33,126 bases of DNA from Stentor coeruleus (taxonomy: Eukaryota > Ciliophora > Heterotrichea > Heterotrichida > Stentoridae), in the NCBI GenBank assembly GCA_001970955.1, contig MPUH01000821.1, positions 1-33,126 on the forward strand. The letters are read 5' to 3'. Position 1 is the stretch's first letter, and the number at the start of each line of letters is the position of its first letter. The notes under the pieces were generated by a model that saw only the letters and a program-made list of their open reading frames with translations, made no database searches and was not told the DNA's origin. Below, one piece after another: positions 19,574-27,471 of this stretch. A program made the translations under genes and the position numbers.

Positions 19574-22567
19574 CTAATTCTTAAGCAGTGCTTTATTTTC
19601 TTCATCATCAGATTCAAAATACTCTCTTGATTTTGCTTTAATCATCAACCTTCTTCTATAGCAAGTCACAACTGACCTAACTATAACCCCATAAATAAGC
19701 CCAGCTATCCCAAGTCCAATACAAATTAAATGGTATTTAAGGTCCAAAGGTGCACATTTCAAAGGCTCGCCACCAAATTCAACAAATATCAACTGTATAC
19801 CGAAAGTTCCAAAAATTATAGTCACAAACATCCAATTGACAAAAAACCCTTTAAACACATTGATTTCTGAAAGATACAATTTCCTACAATTAATTTCATT
19901 AAACAATTGAAGCATAACAAAAGCATTAAAAAATATCGTAAAATGTTTGCCATTATCCTCATCCCAAGTATCATTTCCCCATCCTTCTTCAATATCAAAA
20001 AGATAAGGAGCAGTATACAAAAGGCTTAAAAGTACGGCAATTTGAAATATTGATTGACTTATCATAGTAATATACATATCACTGTTTATCATACTTTCAG
20101 TTCTACCAAATGGTCTTGAATCAAATAAATCTTCAGTTGGTGGTTCAGTAGCTAAAGCTAAAGCAGCTAAAGAGTCCATAATCAAATTAACCCAAAGCAT
20201 TTGAACAGCACTTAAAGGTGAGTCTTTAACACTAATACCTCCAATAATACTTACAACTAATGCAACAATATTTACAGAAATTTGGAATTGTAAGAATTTA
20301 CGTGTTGATGCATATACATTTCTACCCCATTTGACTGAATTAACAACACTTCCGAAATTATCATCTAATAATATTATGTCAGAGCTATCTTTAGCCATAT
20401 GTGTTCCTGACATCATAGCAAGACCGATATCACTTTGTTTAAGAGCTGAAGCATCATTAGACCCATCACCTGTAACACCAACAACTTCACCAATTTCTTT
20501 AAGCCCAATGACTAATAAAAGCTTATCTTCAGGTGAACATCTGGCTATAACTCTAAGTTTTTTTGCTATTTCTTTAAACTCTTCAATATTAACAACTTTA
20601 AACCCAATAACTTCATTTTTTTCATTTTTTTCAATTTCCAGACCTACTCGTTCACGAAAATGTTTCCCTTTCATAACATATTCTTTTGTTTCTTCAGGAC
20701 TTAAGTTTGTTGGGAGAATATTCGCTTGTTTAGCTATACTGATTGCTGTTTCTAATTTATCTCCAGTTACCATTCGAACTATAACCCCAGCTTGTTGACA
20801 TTTCATAACTGCTGATCTAGCTTCAGCTCTTAATGGGTCTTGAATACCAACAAATCCTAAAAAAGTCATATTAGATTCTATAAATTCTTGAGTTATTTCA
20901 TTATCTGATATTGATTGCATATTAGAAATTTTATGAGCAATACCAATAACTCTTAAGCTTTCACTTGAGTATGTATTAATCATATGTTTGATTTCGGCTT
21001 TATTTTCATTAGTAAGTTTTTGTTTTTCCCCAGTAGATGTATAGAATTGGTCACAGAATTCTAAAAGGATTTCAGCTGCTCCTTTTGTGTATATGGAAAT
21101 ATCACCAGATTCATTTTCATAAACTGTTGTCATACGCTTGGTTTTTGAATTGAAGGCATATTGATACTTTTGTAAGTCGAGGTTTCTTAAAGAGTAACTA
21201 TCTATACCCCATGATTCAACCATTTCTAGTAAGGCTCCTTCGGTACGATTGCCTATAATTTCGTGTTTTTCATTTTCTTTGTTGATGAAAGCGGTGGAGT
21301 TTCTGGATAAAGCTTCAGCGATAAGCTTTTTCTTGTCAGCTGTAAGACTAGCTTGGTCTGCATTTTTGAATTCCTGGCCGAAAAGAACAGCTTGGGTAAC
21401 TTTCATTTTGTTTTCAGTTAAAGTCCCGGTTTTATCAGAAAGGATGTTTGTTGCTGCACCCATGATCTCACATCCTTTAAGATGTCTGACGAAAATATGC
21501 TCATCTTTCATCTTGAAAATCGAATAAGCCATAGTGAGAGTTAAAGCTAAAGGTAAACCTTCAGGGATAGCGACAACTAAAATTGTAATACCTATAATAA
21601 TAGCTGAAATCACATCTTCCCATTGACTTGATCCCCATTCGCTATTATCAATTGAATCGATGGCTAAATGGATTATCAAAACAAGTGTCAAAATACCACC
21701 AGCAGCAAAACCAATTTTCCCAAGTCCAGCTGCGATTACACCTAATCTTCCTTGTAATGGAGTATCAGCTTCATCTTCAACTAATCCTGACATGAGTCTG
21801 TGCTTTTCATTAACAGAATGTGGACCAACAGCGCATATAATCATCATACCACTACCTTCAACTACCTTTCCGCCAGAGACTAAAAATGGGTTGCTGTCCA
21901 TATCACCAGCTCTGATAATTTCTCTTTTCATTAAGGTACTTTCTCCTGTTATAGCACTTTCATCAACACTCAAACCATTTCCACGTACTAAAATACCGTC
22001 TGCTGGGAAAATCTCACCAGGACTAATGCACATGAGATCTCCTGTCATTAAATCGTGAGCTGGGATTTCTTTTTCAGCTCCATCACGAGTTACAATTACA
22101 TTATGAATATTGGTTTGAGCATTAAGTTTAAGAAATTGTCCATCTTTCATATAATCATTACTTGCTGTAACTGAAAGGACTATAATAACAGCAACTAATA
22201 TGGCAACACCTTCTAACCATCCTTGTGATGGGTCTTGAATTGTTCCAATAATTAGCGAGATTACTGCTGCTGCAATAAGGATTTGCAATACAGTATCATG
22301 AAGTGCATCCCATATAATATCCAAAATACTATCACGTTCTCTAACATAAGGATGATTATTGCTATAAACAATTTCTCTTTGTTTTAACTCTTCAGGATCT
22401 GAGGTAATACCTTTGTGCATGTTTGTATGAAGCCCATCACAGAGACCTGGAATACCATCTAACTTTTTAAGTAATTCTAAGCTTTTTCCATCACGGATAT
22501 TGTCGCTAAAGAATAAAGGTTCAAGCATTTCGGGAGTAATGGTGAAAGTAATTGTTCCTTTAGACAT
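19574..22567 (-). CDS. PMCA: Plasma-membrane-type Ca2+-ATPase (P2B)
   Basis: A 997-residue single-exon P-type ATPase that moves Ca2+ out of the cytosol at the expense of ATP. Visible landmarks are the actuator TGES (about 207-210), the PEGLPLALTLTMAYS segment of TM4 with its Ca2+-binding PEGLP, the phosphorylated Asp378 in SDKTGTLTENKM, the KGA nucleotide-site motif (YTKGAAEILLE) and the hinge TGDGSNDASALK (around Asp701). The C-terminal spans include MLWVNLIMDSLAALALATEPP, the PMCA version of TM6. Hinge and TM6 residues assign it to P2B and not SERCA. The C-terminal tail is short: the basic RSVVTCYRRRLMIKAKSREYF could be a calmodulin-type autoregulatory helix, followed by an acidic end. The ATG at 22567 is preceded by TTTATAAA. 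Confidence 0.95.
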   Translation of the reverse strand: MSKGTITFTITPEMLEPLFFSDNIRDGKSLELLKKLDGIPGLCDGLHTNMHKGITSDPEELKQREIVYSNNHPYVRERDSILDIIWDALHDTVLQILIAAAVISLIIGTIQDPSQGWLEGVAILVAVIIVLSVTASNDYMKDGQFLKLNAQTNIHNVIVTRDGAEKEIPAHDLMTGDLMCISPGEIFPADGILVRGNGLSVDESAITGESTLMKREIIRAGDMDSNPFLVSGGKVVEGSGMMIICAVGPHSVNEKHRLMSGLVEDEADTPLQGRLGVIAAGLGKIGFAAGGILTLVLIIHLAIDSIDNSEWGSSQWEDVISAIIIGITILVVAIPEGLPLALTLTMAYSIFKMKDEHIFVRHLKGCEIMGAATNILSDKTGTLTENKMKVTQAVLFGQEFKNADQASLTADKKKLIAEALSRNSTAFINKENEKHEIIGNRTEGALLEMVESWGIDSYSLRNLDLQKYQYAFNSKTKRMTTVYENESGDISIYTKGAAEILLEFCDQFYTSTGEKQKLTNENKAEIKHMINTYSSESLRVIGIAHKISNMQSISDNEITQEFIESNMTFLGFVGIQDPLRAEARSAVMKCQQAGVIVRMVTGDKLETAISIAKQANILPTNLSPEETKEYVMKGKHFRERVGLEIEKNEKNEVIGFKVVNIEEFKEIAKKLRVIARCSPEDKLLLVIGLKEIGEVVGVTGDGSNDASALKQSDIGLAMMSGTHMAKDSSDIILLDDNFGSVVNSVKWGRNVYASTRKFLQFQISVNIVALVVSIIGGISVKDSPLSAVQMLWVNLIMDSLAALALATEPPTEDLFDSRPFGRTESMINSDMYITMISQSIFQIAVLLSLLYTAPYLFDIEEGWGNDTWDEDNGKHFTIFFNAFVMLQLFNEINCRKLYLSEINVFKGFFVNWMFVTIIFGTFGIQLIFVEFGGEPLKCAPLDLKYHLICIGLGIAGLIYGVIVRSVVTCYRRRLMIKAKSREYFESDDEENKALLKN

Positions 22568-23729
22568 TTTATAAAACGGATAAGGACGATTAGATTATTT
22601 TTTATGTTAATTTTTAGATTTCAGGGATTTTAACAGACTTTAAGATCGGTTTGAATGGAAGATAGGGGAATTAAAAGGATTTTTTTTGGTTTGGAGATTA
22701 AGTTAGGATAATATTTTTTGAAAGATTTGCTGAGAAGTAGACATTTTAAAGAAAGTGAAGAGGGTTGGGTATACGGAGAGAAGTGTTGATTTTTGGGTTT
22801 AAAAAAAAAGATATGATTGAAAAAAAAAATATTGGATTTTTATAATGGATTTTATTGAATTATAGGATTTTGATATGATAGATAGGTATAGAAGATTAAG
22901 AATGATAAGGGCATTTTTTGATAAACAGTTGTTATAAAAGGTTAAGGGATAATAATATATAGATTGAAGAATGTCTCATTAATTTAGGGGGTTTTAGAGT
23001 CTTTGGTTATGTTAAAAGAAATATATTAGGAAGATAAGAAATAGATAAATAGTCTATTGAGAAATGAATTATTAGAATTTTGATAATATATGCTGGAATT
23101 GATTATGAATTTATAAAGGTTTTAATTTGCGATTAATGATTTAAATGCAAGATTTAGCATAGAATACGATGATTTTTGTAAATATATTATAATAAGTAAA
23201 TCTAAAATGCATGTTTTATGAAAATAAAGAGGATAAGCAGAAGAAATTTTTGGAATCAAAGGAATGGTTTGAGTTTGGTNGAATCAAAGGAATGGTTTGA
23301 GTTTGGTTCATTAAAAAGTCTGTCATGTCTACAGAATTAACGGCTTTATTTAAAAAACATGAAAAATTGTCTTATTAGCACTAAAATCCTTACTAAAATC
23401 ATATTAAAAAGACCGAAAATATTTTATTTAGCATCATTCCCTTGTATTATAGTTTTCTGAATCTTCTCTTCTATAATCTAATAATATTACAATCTCTATT
23501 CTTATAAAGTAAAATCTTTCAATCTATAATACTTAAATACTCATACCCCATAATCATAAATAATTTAAATTCCTCAAAACTCCCTAAAAATCCTAAAGCC
23601 CAAATTCCAACAAAGAAAAACAATTCCTTAAGCTAAATTATTATAAAACTTCCATTATCATCCCATTAAAACAATTTCTATCCTTTCATACCAGCAAACA
23701 TCTCCCTATTCTTATCAGATTTTTATACT
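22568..23729. other. Gene-free stretch with a switch in strand bias
   Basis: No gene is seen on either strand. Bases 22621-22860 hold about 60 G and 7 C on the plus strand, so the pump's sense strand is C-rich, as in other 5' flanks. To the right of the N at 23280 the sign reverses: 23521-23640 has about 27 C and 3 G. The pump promoter must lie at the left end. Confidence 0.5.
23253..23307. repeat. 27-bp direct repeat flanking a single N (assembly join)
   Basis: Bases 23253-23279 and 23281-23307 are identical with one N at 23280. Same pattern as at 4049, 30526 and 31471. Confidence 0.9.
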
Positions 23730-23880
23730 TCTCATATAGTATTTCTCTACTAAAAATTGTATCATTATCTCCAACAATAATAGCAACATCAGCTAAAATA
23801 GCTCCAGAAAATCGTTTAGAGAAAAACCATCATGATCTGGAGTATCTATAAAATTGATAATCTTAGCTTTATATATAAAA
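23730..23880 (-). pseudogene. Decayed translational GTPase fragment
   Basis: Read on the minus strand, one frame gives KIINFIDTPDHDGFS, which matches the G3 element of translation-factor GTPases (consensus INxIDTPGHxDF) with a single Gly-to-Asp change. After a one-base frame change, ADVAIIVGDNDTIFSRE follows at the family spacing of about 13 residues (compare ADVAILV in eEF1A, CDIAILVVD in eIF5B). The short segment after it fits the IF2/eIF5B class slightly better than eEF1A. Stops end both frames. No intact start, P-loop or NKxD motif is present nearby. Confidence 0.5.
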
Positions 23881-23979
23881 CAATATAAGTTGTATATCGG
23901 AATTTTTTGCTGATATCTATGTAAAAGTATAATGATACCCATGAAAAATTACATTTTTAAACCTGCTTTTATGCTGTCC

Positions 23980-24352
23980 CTTTTAAGTTTATGAAGGCTA
24001 AAACCTTGTTCCTGATGTAAAATGCCCCTGCAAAGTGAGGATTTTCCAGATTTATGATGTCATAAAATCATTACTCAACTTTAAACACAAGGGAAATTCG
24101 ATTATCTACTGAGTTTTCCCTTAAAATATTCACTACTTTTATAAGCTCAAACAATTCAAAGAATTTAATAAAGCCCTTGACAATAATCTGAATCCTTTTC
24201 CCTCTTCCCTTCTAATATCTATAGCTTGATCAGGAGAAAGTTTACTAAAAATTTTAAGTTTTCTATAAAACCACTCCAACTTACAAAAAATTTTAAGACT
24301 TTCTAGTATTTCTCTTTTTATTTCAAATCTAATCCTAGTAACTTGATATCAA
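23980..24352 (-). pseudogene. Decayed coding stretch, family unknown
   Basis: On the minus strand an open run of about 68 codons ends at TAA 24139-24141 and includes KLSPDQAIDIRREEGKGF. It has no ATG. A one-base shift near 24150 continues a protein-like text (ELFELIKVVNILREN, then RISLVFKVE), then two stops, then DIINLENPHFAGAFYIRNK in the same frame. The composition looks like real protein, but no family is recognised. It may be the upstream part of the GTPase relic or a separate dead gene. Confidence 0.4.
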
Positions 24353-24390
24353 ACATTATATAAAATTTACAAAAACAAAATTTTTACATA

Positions 24391-25344
24391 TTAATGTACA
24401 CGATTGCCGTTTATCCATTCACCACTTAATAAAGTTCCATCAGGTCCGGTGATAACTCCTGATCCATGATGTTTACCATTTTTCCAGTGTCCTTTGTATA
24501 CTTTTCCTGATGGCCAATAGAACTCACCAAAGCCTTCTTTTTTATCATTAACATACTCACCTTTGTAGCTCCTCCCATCGGGCCACTCGAAAATTCCTTG
24601 TCCATGCATTTTATTATCTTTCCACATCCCTGTAAATTTCCTATTATCCTTCCACACATAAGTACCTTGACCTTCAATCCTATTATTCTTAAACTCTCCT
24701 CTAAAAACTGAACTATCACCCCAATTAAACTCCCCATATCCATGTTTTTTCCCTTGTTTATAACTACCAATATAATAAGCTCCATCACACCATTTCTCAA
24801 TACCCATCCCATCTTGTTGATCATCTACCCAATCTCCTTCATAAACCGCTCCATTAAAATGTATATATTTCCCTTTCCCATGAGCTTTATCATTTTTCCA
24901 CATCCCTTCATAAACATCTCCATCTGAATGTACCAATCTTCCAAAACCATTAGCTTTATCAGACTTCCAGTACCCTATATATTTCGATCCATCTTCCCAT
25001 AAAAAAATCCCTCTACCATGTCTTCTTCCTAACTGATCTTTTTGACCTACAAATACACATCCGTTTGATAGTTTTTCTGTTATGCAAAGTTCATTTGTGT
25101 ATAAGTCGCTTGAGTCAAATTCAAATGTATGAAGCCTTTCTTCTGCTATTCGAACTTGCTCACTTGATGAAGTTACCGCTGAAGACCTGTGCTTTTCGAG
25201 TTCTGGGATTTCTATTGGTATACCTATACTATTGTCTTTATGTATTTGACGCTCTTTGCTTTCTTCTATGTCTATTACTTCCATATCTTCTTCATCGTTT
25301 GGAACTTGCTCTGCACCGATACAAGAACAATTTTTACAGCCCAT
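24391..25344 (-). CDS. MORN-repeat protein with acylated N-terminus
   Basis: A 317-residue single-exon protein. It starts MGCKNCSC: Gly2 is a candidate N-myristoylation site, with Cys3, Cys6 and Cys8 as candidate palmitoylation sites, so the protein is probably anchored to the cytosolic face of a membrane. An acidic, Ser-rich linker runs to about residue 95. Nine to ten MORN repeats follow to the C-terminus, with cores such as YIGYWKSDKANGFG, YEGMWKNDKAHGKG, YEGDWVDDQQDGMG, YKGEYVNDKKEGFG and YKGHWKNGKHHGSG. MORN arrays bind or organise membranes and protein scaffolds at ciliate and apicomplexan cortex structures. There is no kinase domain, so this is not a PIP5K. Its 5' flank is strongly skewed (see 25345-25660). 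Confidence 0.92.
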   Translation of the reverse strand: MGCKNCSCIGAEQVPNDEEDMEVIDIEESKERQIHKDNSIGIPIEIPELEKHRSSAVTSSSEQVRIAEERLHTFEFDSSDLYTNELCITEKLSNGCVFVGQKDQLGRRHGRGIFLWEDGSKYIGYWKSDKANGFGRLVHSDGDVYEGMWKNDKAHGKGKYIHFNGAVYEGDWVDDQQDGMGIEKWCDGAYYIGSYKQGKKHGYGEFNWGDSSVFRGEFKNNRIEGQGTYVWKDNRKFTGMWKDNKMHGQGIFEWPDGRSYKGEYVNDKKEGFGEFYWPSGKVYKGHWKNGKHHGSGVITGPDGTLLSGEWINGNRVH

Positions 25345-25660
25345 TTATTATTATTTAATATAATGAAGATTTCTGAAGAGGATATTATGATTTAGAGTTT
25401 TTTTGGAAATTGTAGGGTGTGAATTTTATATGGTTTTTTTAGATGCTGAAGATTTTTTAAAGTTATTAATGATGATGTGTGGGTTATTTTTTTTTTTGAT
25501 TTTGGTGATGTGTGTGTTGGATTGGTTGAGAATATATTAATGTATTACCATTACGCTTTATCTTATCCTTACAAATTTTTTTTTTTATAAAAGTTTTTAG
25601 CATAAGCCTAATAAAAACCCAAATTTTTTTACGTAAATATTAATAAACTCTGTGCTAAAC
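25345..25660 (-). promoter_or_regulatory. Gene-free flank between the calcineurin B stop and the MORN start
   Basis: No gene is seen. Plus-strand bases 25381-25500 contain about 27 G and 1 C, so the sense strand of the MORN gene is C-rich just 5' of its ATG. The end near 25560-25660 reverses (C over G), matching the 3' flank of calcineurin B. Two T-runs longer than 10 are present. Confidence 0.45.
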
Positions 25661-26164
25661 CTACTTAAAATGAAGGGTTAATTTTTCGCCGATTTCCAAA
25701 TCACGAATCATTTTGCAGAATTCCTCATATGAAATTTTTCCATCAAAGTCTTCATCAGCTCTAATAATCGTCCTATCAACTAATTGTTGTAGTTGGACAT
25801 CTGTCAAATTATTTCCTACCATCATTTTAAGGACTTTAAAAAGCTCTCCATTTGATATAAATCCATCGTTTTCTATGTCGTAGATAGAAAATAAAAACCT
25901 CATTTTATCTTCTTCGGATCCTGCTTCAGAAAGTTTGGAAATACCAGTAACGAACTCGTAAAATGATATATTTCCATCCTTGTTTTTATCGAAGACCGAA
26001 ATCACTCTTTGAACAAGTGGATTCTGAGCAAGTTCAGGTATATCAAAGAACTCATTAGGCTCAAGCATACCACTTCCGTCTTTATCAAGTCTTCTAAACC
26101 TCTGTTCCAGCATTAAAAGCTCTTCTTGTGAAAAAGGTATTTCCTGCGAGATTTTAACACCCAT
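25661..26164 (-). CDS. CNB: Calcineurin B regulatory subunit
   Basis: At 167 residues it is about the length of human CNB (170). It starts MGVKIS, with Gly2 as the expected N-myristoylation site of CNB. Four EF-hand loops lie at residues 27-38, 59-70, 96-107 and 137-148, each with Asp at position 1 and Glu at position 12, so all four should bind Ca2+. Family-specific sequence is strong: PELAQNPLVQRVI (human PELQQNPLVQRVI), ISNGELFKVLKMMVGNNL (nearly identical to human) and QLQQLVDRTII. CNB binds the catalytic subunit CNA and activates its Ser/Thr phosphatase on Ca2+ signals; no CNA gene is in the window. Only 71 bp separate its ATG from the stop of the upstream gene. Confidence 0.96.
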   Translation of the reverse strand: MGVKISQEIPFSQEELLMLEQRFRRLDKDGSGMLEPNEFFDIPELAQNPLVQRVISVFDKNKDGNISFYEFVTGISKLSEAGSEEDKMRFLFSIYDIENDGFISNGELFKVLKMMVGNNLTDVQLQQLVDRTIIRADEDFDGKISYEEFCKMIRDLEIGEKLTLHFK

Positions 26165-26235
26165 TAATCACTATTATAACAATGTCCAATATCTTAATAA
26201 AAATTCTTTATCAAACCTAAAATAAATCGCTAATT

Positions 26236-27417
26236 TTAAGCGTTTCTTACTATAACAAGTGCTTTTGGATATAGTCCTGATTCTTCCAATGTCGCATTTT
26301 TATTTCCTAAAACCACTGCAGGGAATCCATAAAGGACTTCAAAATTCTTCAGCCCTTGCGCTTCTAGATAATCATACAAGACCTTCACTTGGCGATTTTT
26401 GTCAAACTTTCTTTCAATTTTACTCCCATTAGGCAACCTAAAAGATAAACATGCAATTTCCCCATCAACAGGTTCATCACCGATTTCCATCATTTTCCTC
26501 TTCTTCTCATTTTCCTCTTTTTCTTTTTCTAGTTTTTCATCTAATATTCTTTTTTGTTCCTCTTCTTTTTTCTTCCTTTCCTCCATTTCTCTATGTAAAT
26601 GCAGCCTTTCAGCTTCTTTAAGTTCCTTTTCTTGTTTGGCTCTTATTTTCCTCTCTTCTTCTAATGCTCGGTTTCTATATGCTATAACTGGTCTAGAGAC
26701 ATAATTTCTTGATAAGAATTCGATAATTTTTTCACATGGATGCTGGCCTTCAAGTTTTTCTAATACAACAGGTCGTGATGGGTCATCAACTTTGACTGCA
26801 GCTAAACAGGGAAAACCAGTTGCTTTAAGTACTTGTTCAGCAACCCTACCTTCAGTTGAATCTTGAAATACACCCCAAGCTATGTAATATTGATTAATTA
26901 TCATAGCAGAAAGTTCATTACAAAAGACTTCTTTTATGTATTCAATAGGCACTTCATCGCAATGAATATACATAAGGAGCATTTTTTTAGTGTTTTTAGC
27001 TTCTTCAAGCATCTGCATGAGCATCTTGTTACCAAACTTAGGCTTGTATTGTGAGGCAAAAGACCCAACAAGCCTTTGAAAGTCATCAGCTGCTGGAGAA
27101 ATCAAAGGTAGCTGGCTTGGAACTAACTCAGAAAACAATGCCCGGACCTTAGAAAAAAAACCTTTTTTTTCATTGACAGCCGGCCTTGCCGTCTGCATTT
27201 GTACAGGCTCAGGTGCTGGGATATATGATATTTCTTGATAGTTCTCTAAAGGAGATTCTTGCATTCTTGCATATGATAAAGTCTCACTAGTAGCTCTTTG
27301 AAGATCCCAATCGCATCTAGTCAAAGTATCTAAGGCAAAGTTCAAGTCCCAATTGTCTGTAATTGCTTGAAAATTCACAAGAATCTCTTCTTGTTCTGAG
27401 GTTAAGTTAAAGTCCAT
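26236..27417 (-). CDS. FAF2: FAF2/UBXD8-type UBA-UAS-UBX protein
   Basis: 393 residues. A UBA-like domain lies at about 5-48 (LTSEQEEILVNFQAITDNWD, then FALDTLTRCDWDLQRAT), a thioredoxin-like UAS domain at about 110-240 (MLLMYIHCDEVPIEYIKEVF), a charged coiled coil at about 250-310 and a C-terminal UBX domain at about 318-393. This is the FAF1/FAF2 order; such proteins recruit the p97/VCP ATPase to ubiquitinated clients. Two features are unusual. The hydrophobic hairpin that anchors FAF2 in ER and lipid-droplet membranes is absent; only a moderately hydrophobic KVRALFSELVPSQLPLIS segment occurs at that place. The UBX loop reads GFPAVV, where p97-binding UBX domains usually have FPR. Upstream of the ATG is GTATAAAAGTAGAA. 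Confidence 0.88.
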   Translation of the reverse strand: MDFNLTSEQEEILVNFQAITDNWDLNFALDTLTRCDWDLQRATSETLSYARMQESPLENYQEISYIPAPEPVQMQTARPAVNEKKGFFSKVRALFSELVPSQLPLISPAADDFQRLVGSFASQYKPKFGNKMLMQMLEEAKNTKKMLLMYIHCDEVPIEYIKEVFCNELSAMIINQYYIAWGVFQDSTEGRVAEQVLKATGFPCLAAVKVDDPSRPVVLEKLEGQHPCEKIIEFLSRNYVSRPVIAYRNRALEEERKIRAKQEKELKEAERLHLHREMEERKKKEEEQKRILDEKLEKEKEENEKKRKMMEIGDEPVDGEIACLSFRLPNGSKIERKFDKNRQVKVLYDYLEAQGLKNFEVLYGFPAVVLGNKNATLEESGLYPKALVIVRNA

Positions 27418-27471
27418 TTCTACTTTTATACTACAATTTTGAAATTATTTCTAAATGGCTAATCATAAGTG

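Noticed and set aside
20331..20798. 155-codon plus-strand open frame inside the calcium pump gene, and similar ones at 21660-22058 and 21249-21527.
   Set aside because: Antisense shadows of a highly conserved P-type ATPase; no independent family match.
24004..24027. Minus-strand reading GHFTSGT as a degraded GTPase P-loop.
   Set aside because: A longer protein-like reading in another frame covers the same bases, so the P-loop reading is not safe; the GTPase call rests only on the DTPDH and ADVAIIV elements.
26399..26704. 101-codon plus-strand frame rich in Ser and Phe.
   Set aside because: Antisense of the Lys/Glu coiled coil of the FAF2-like gene, which reads as Ser/Phe on the other strand.
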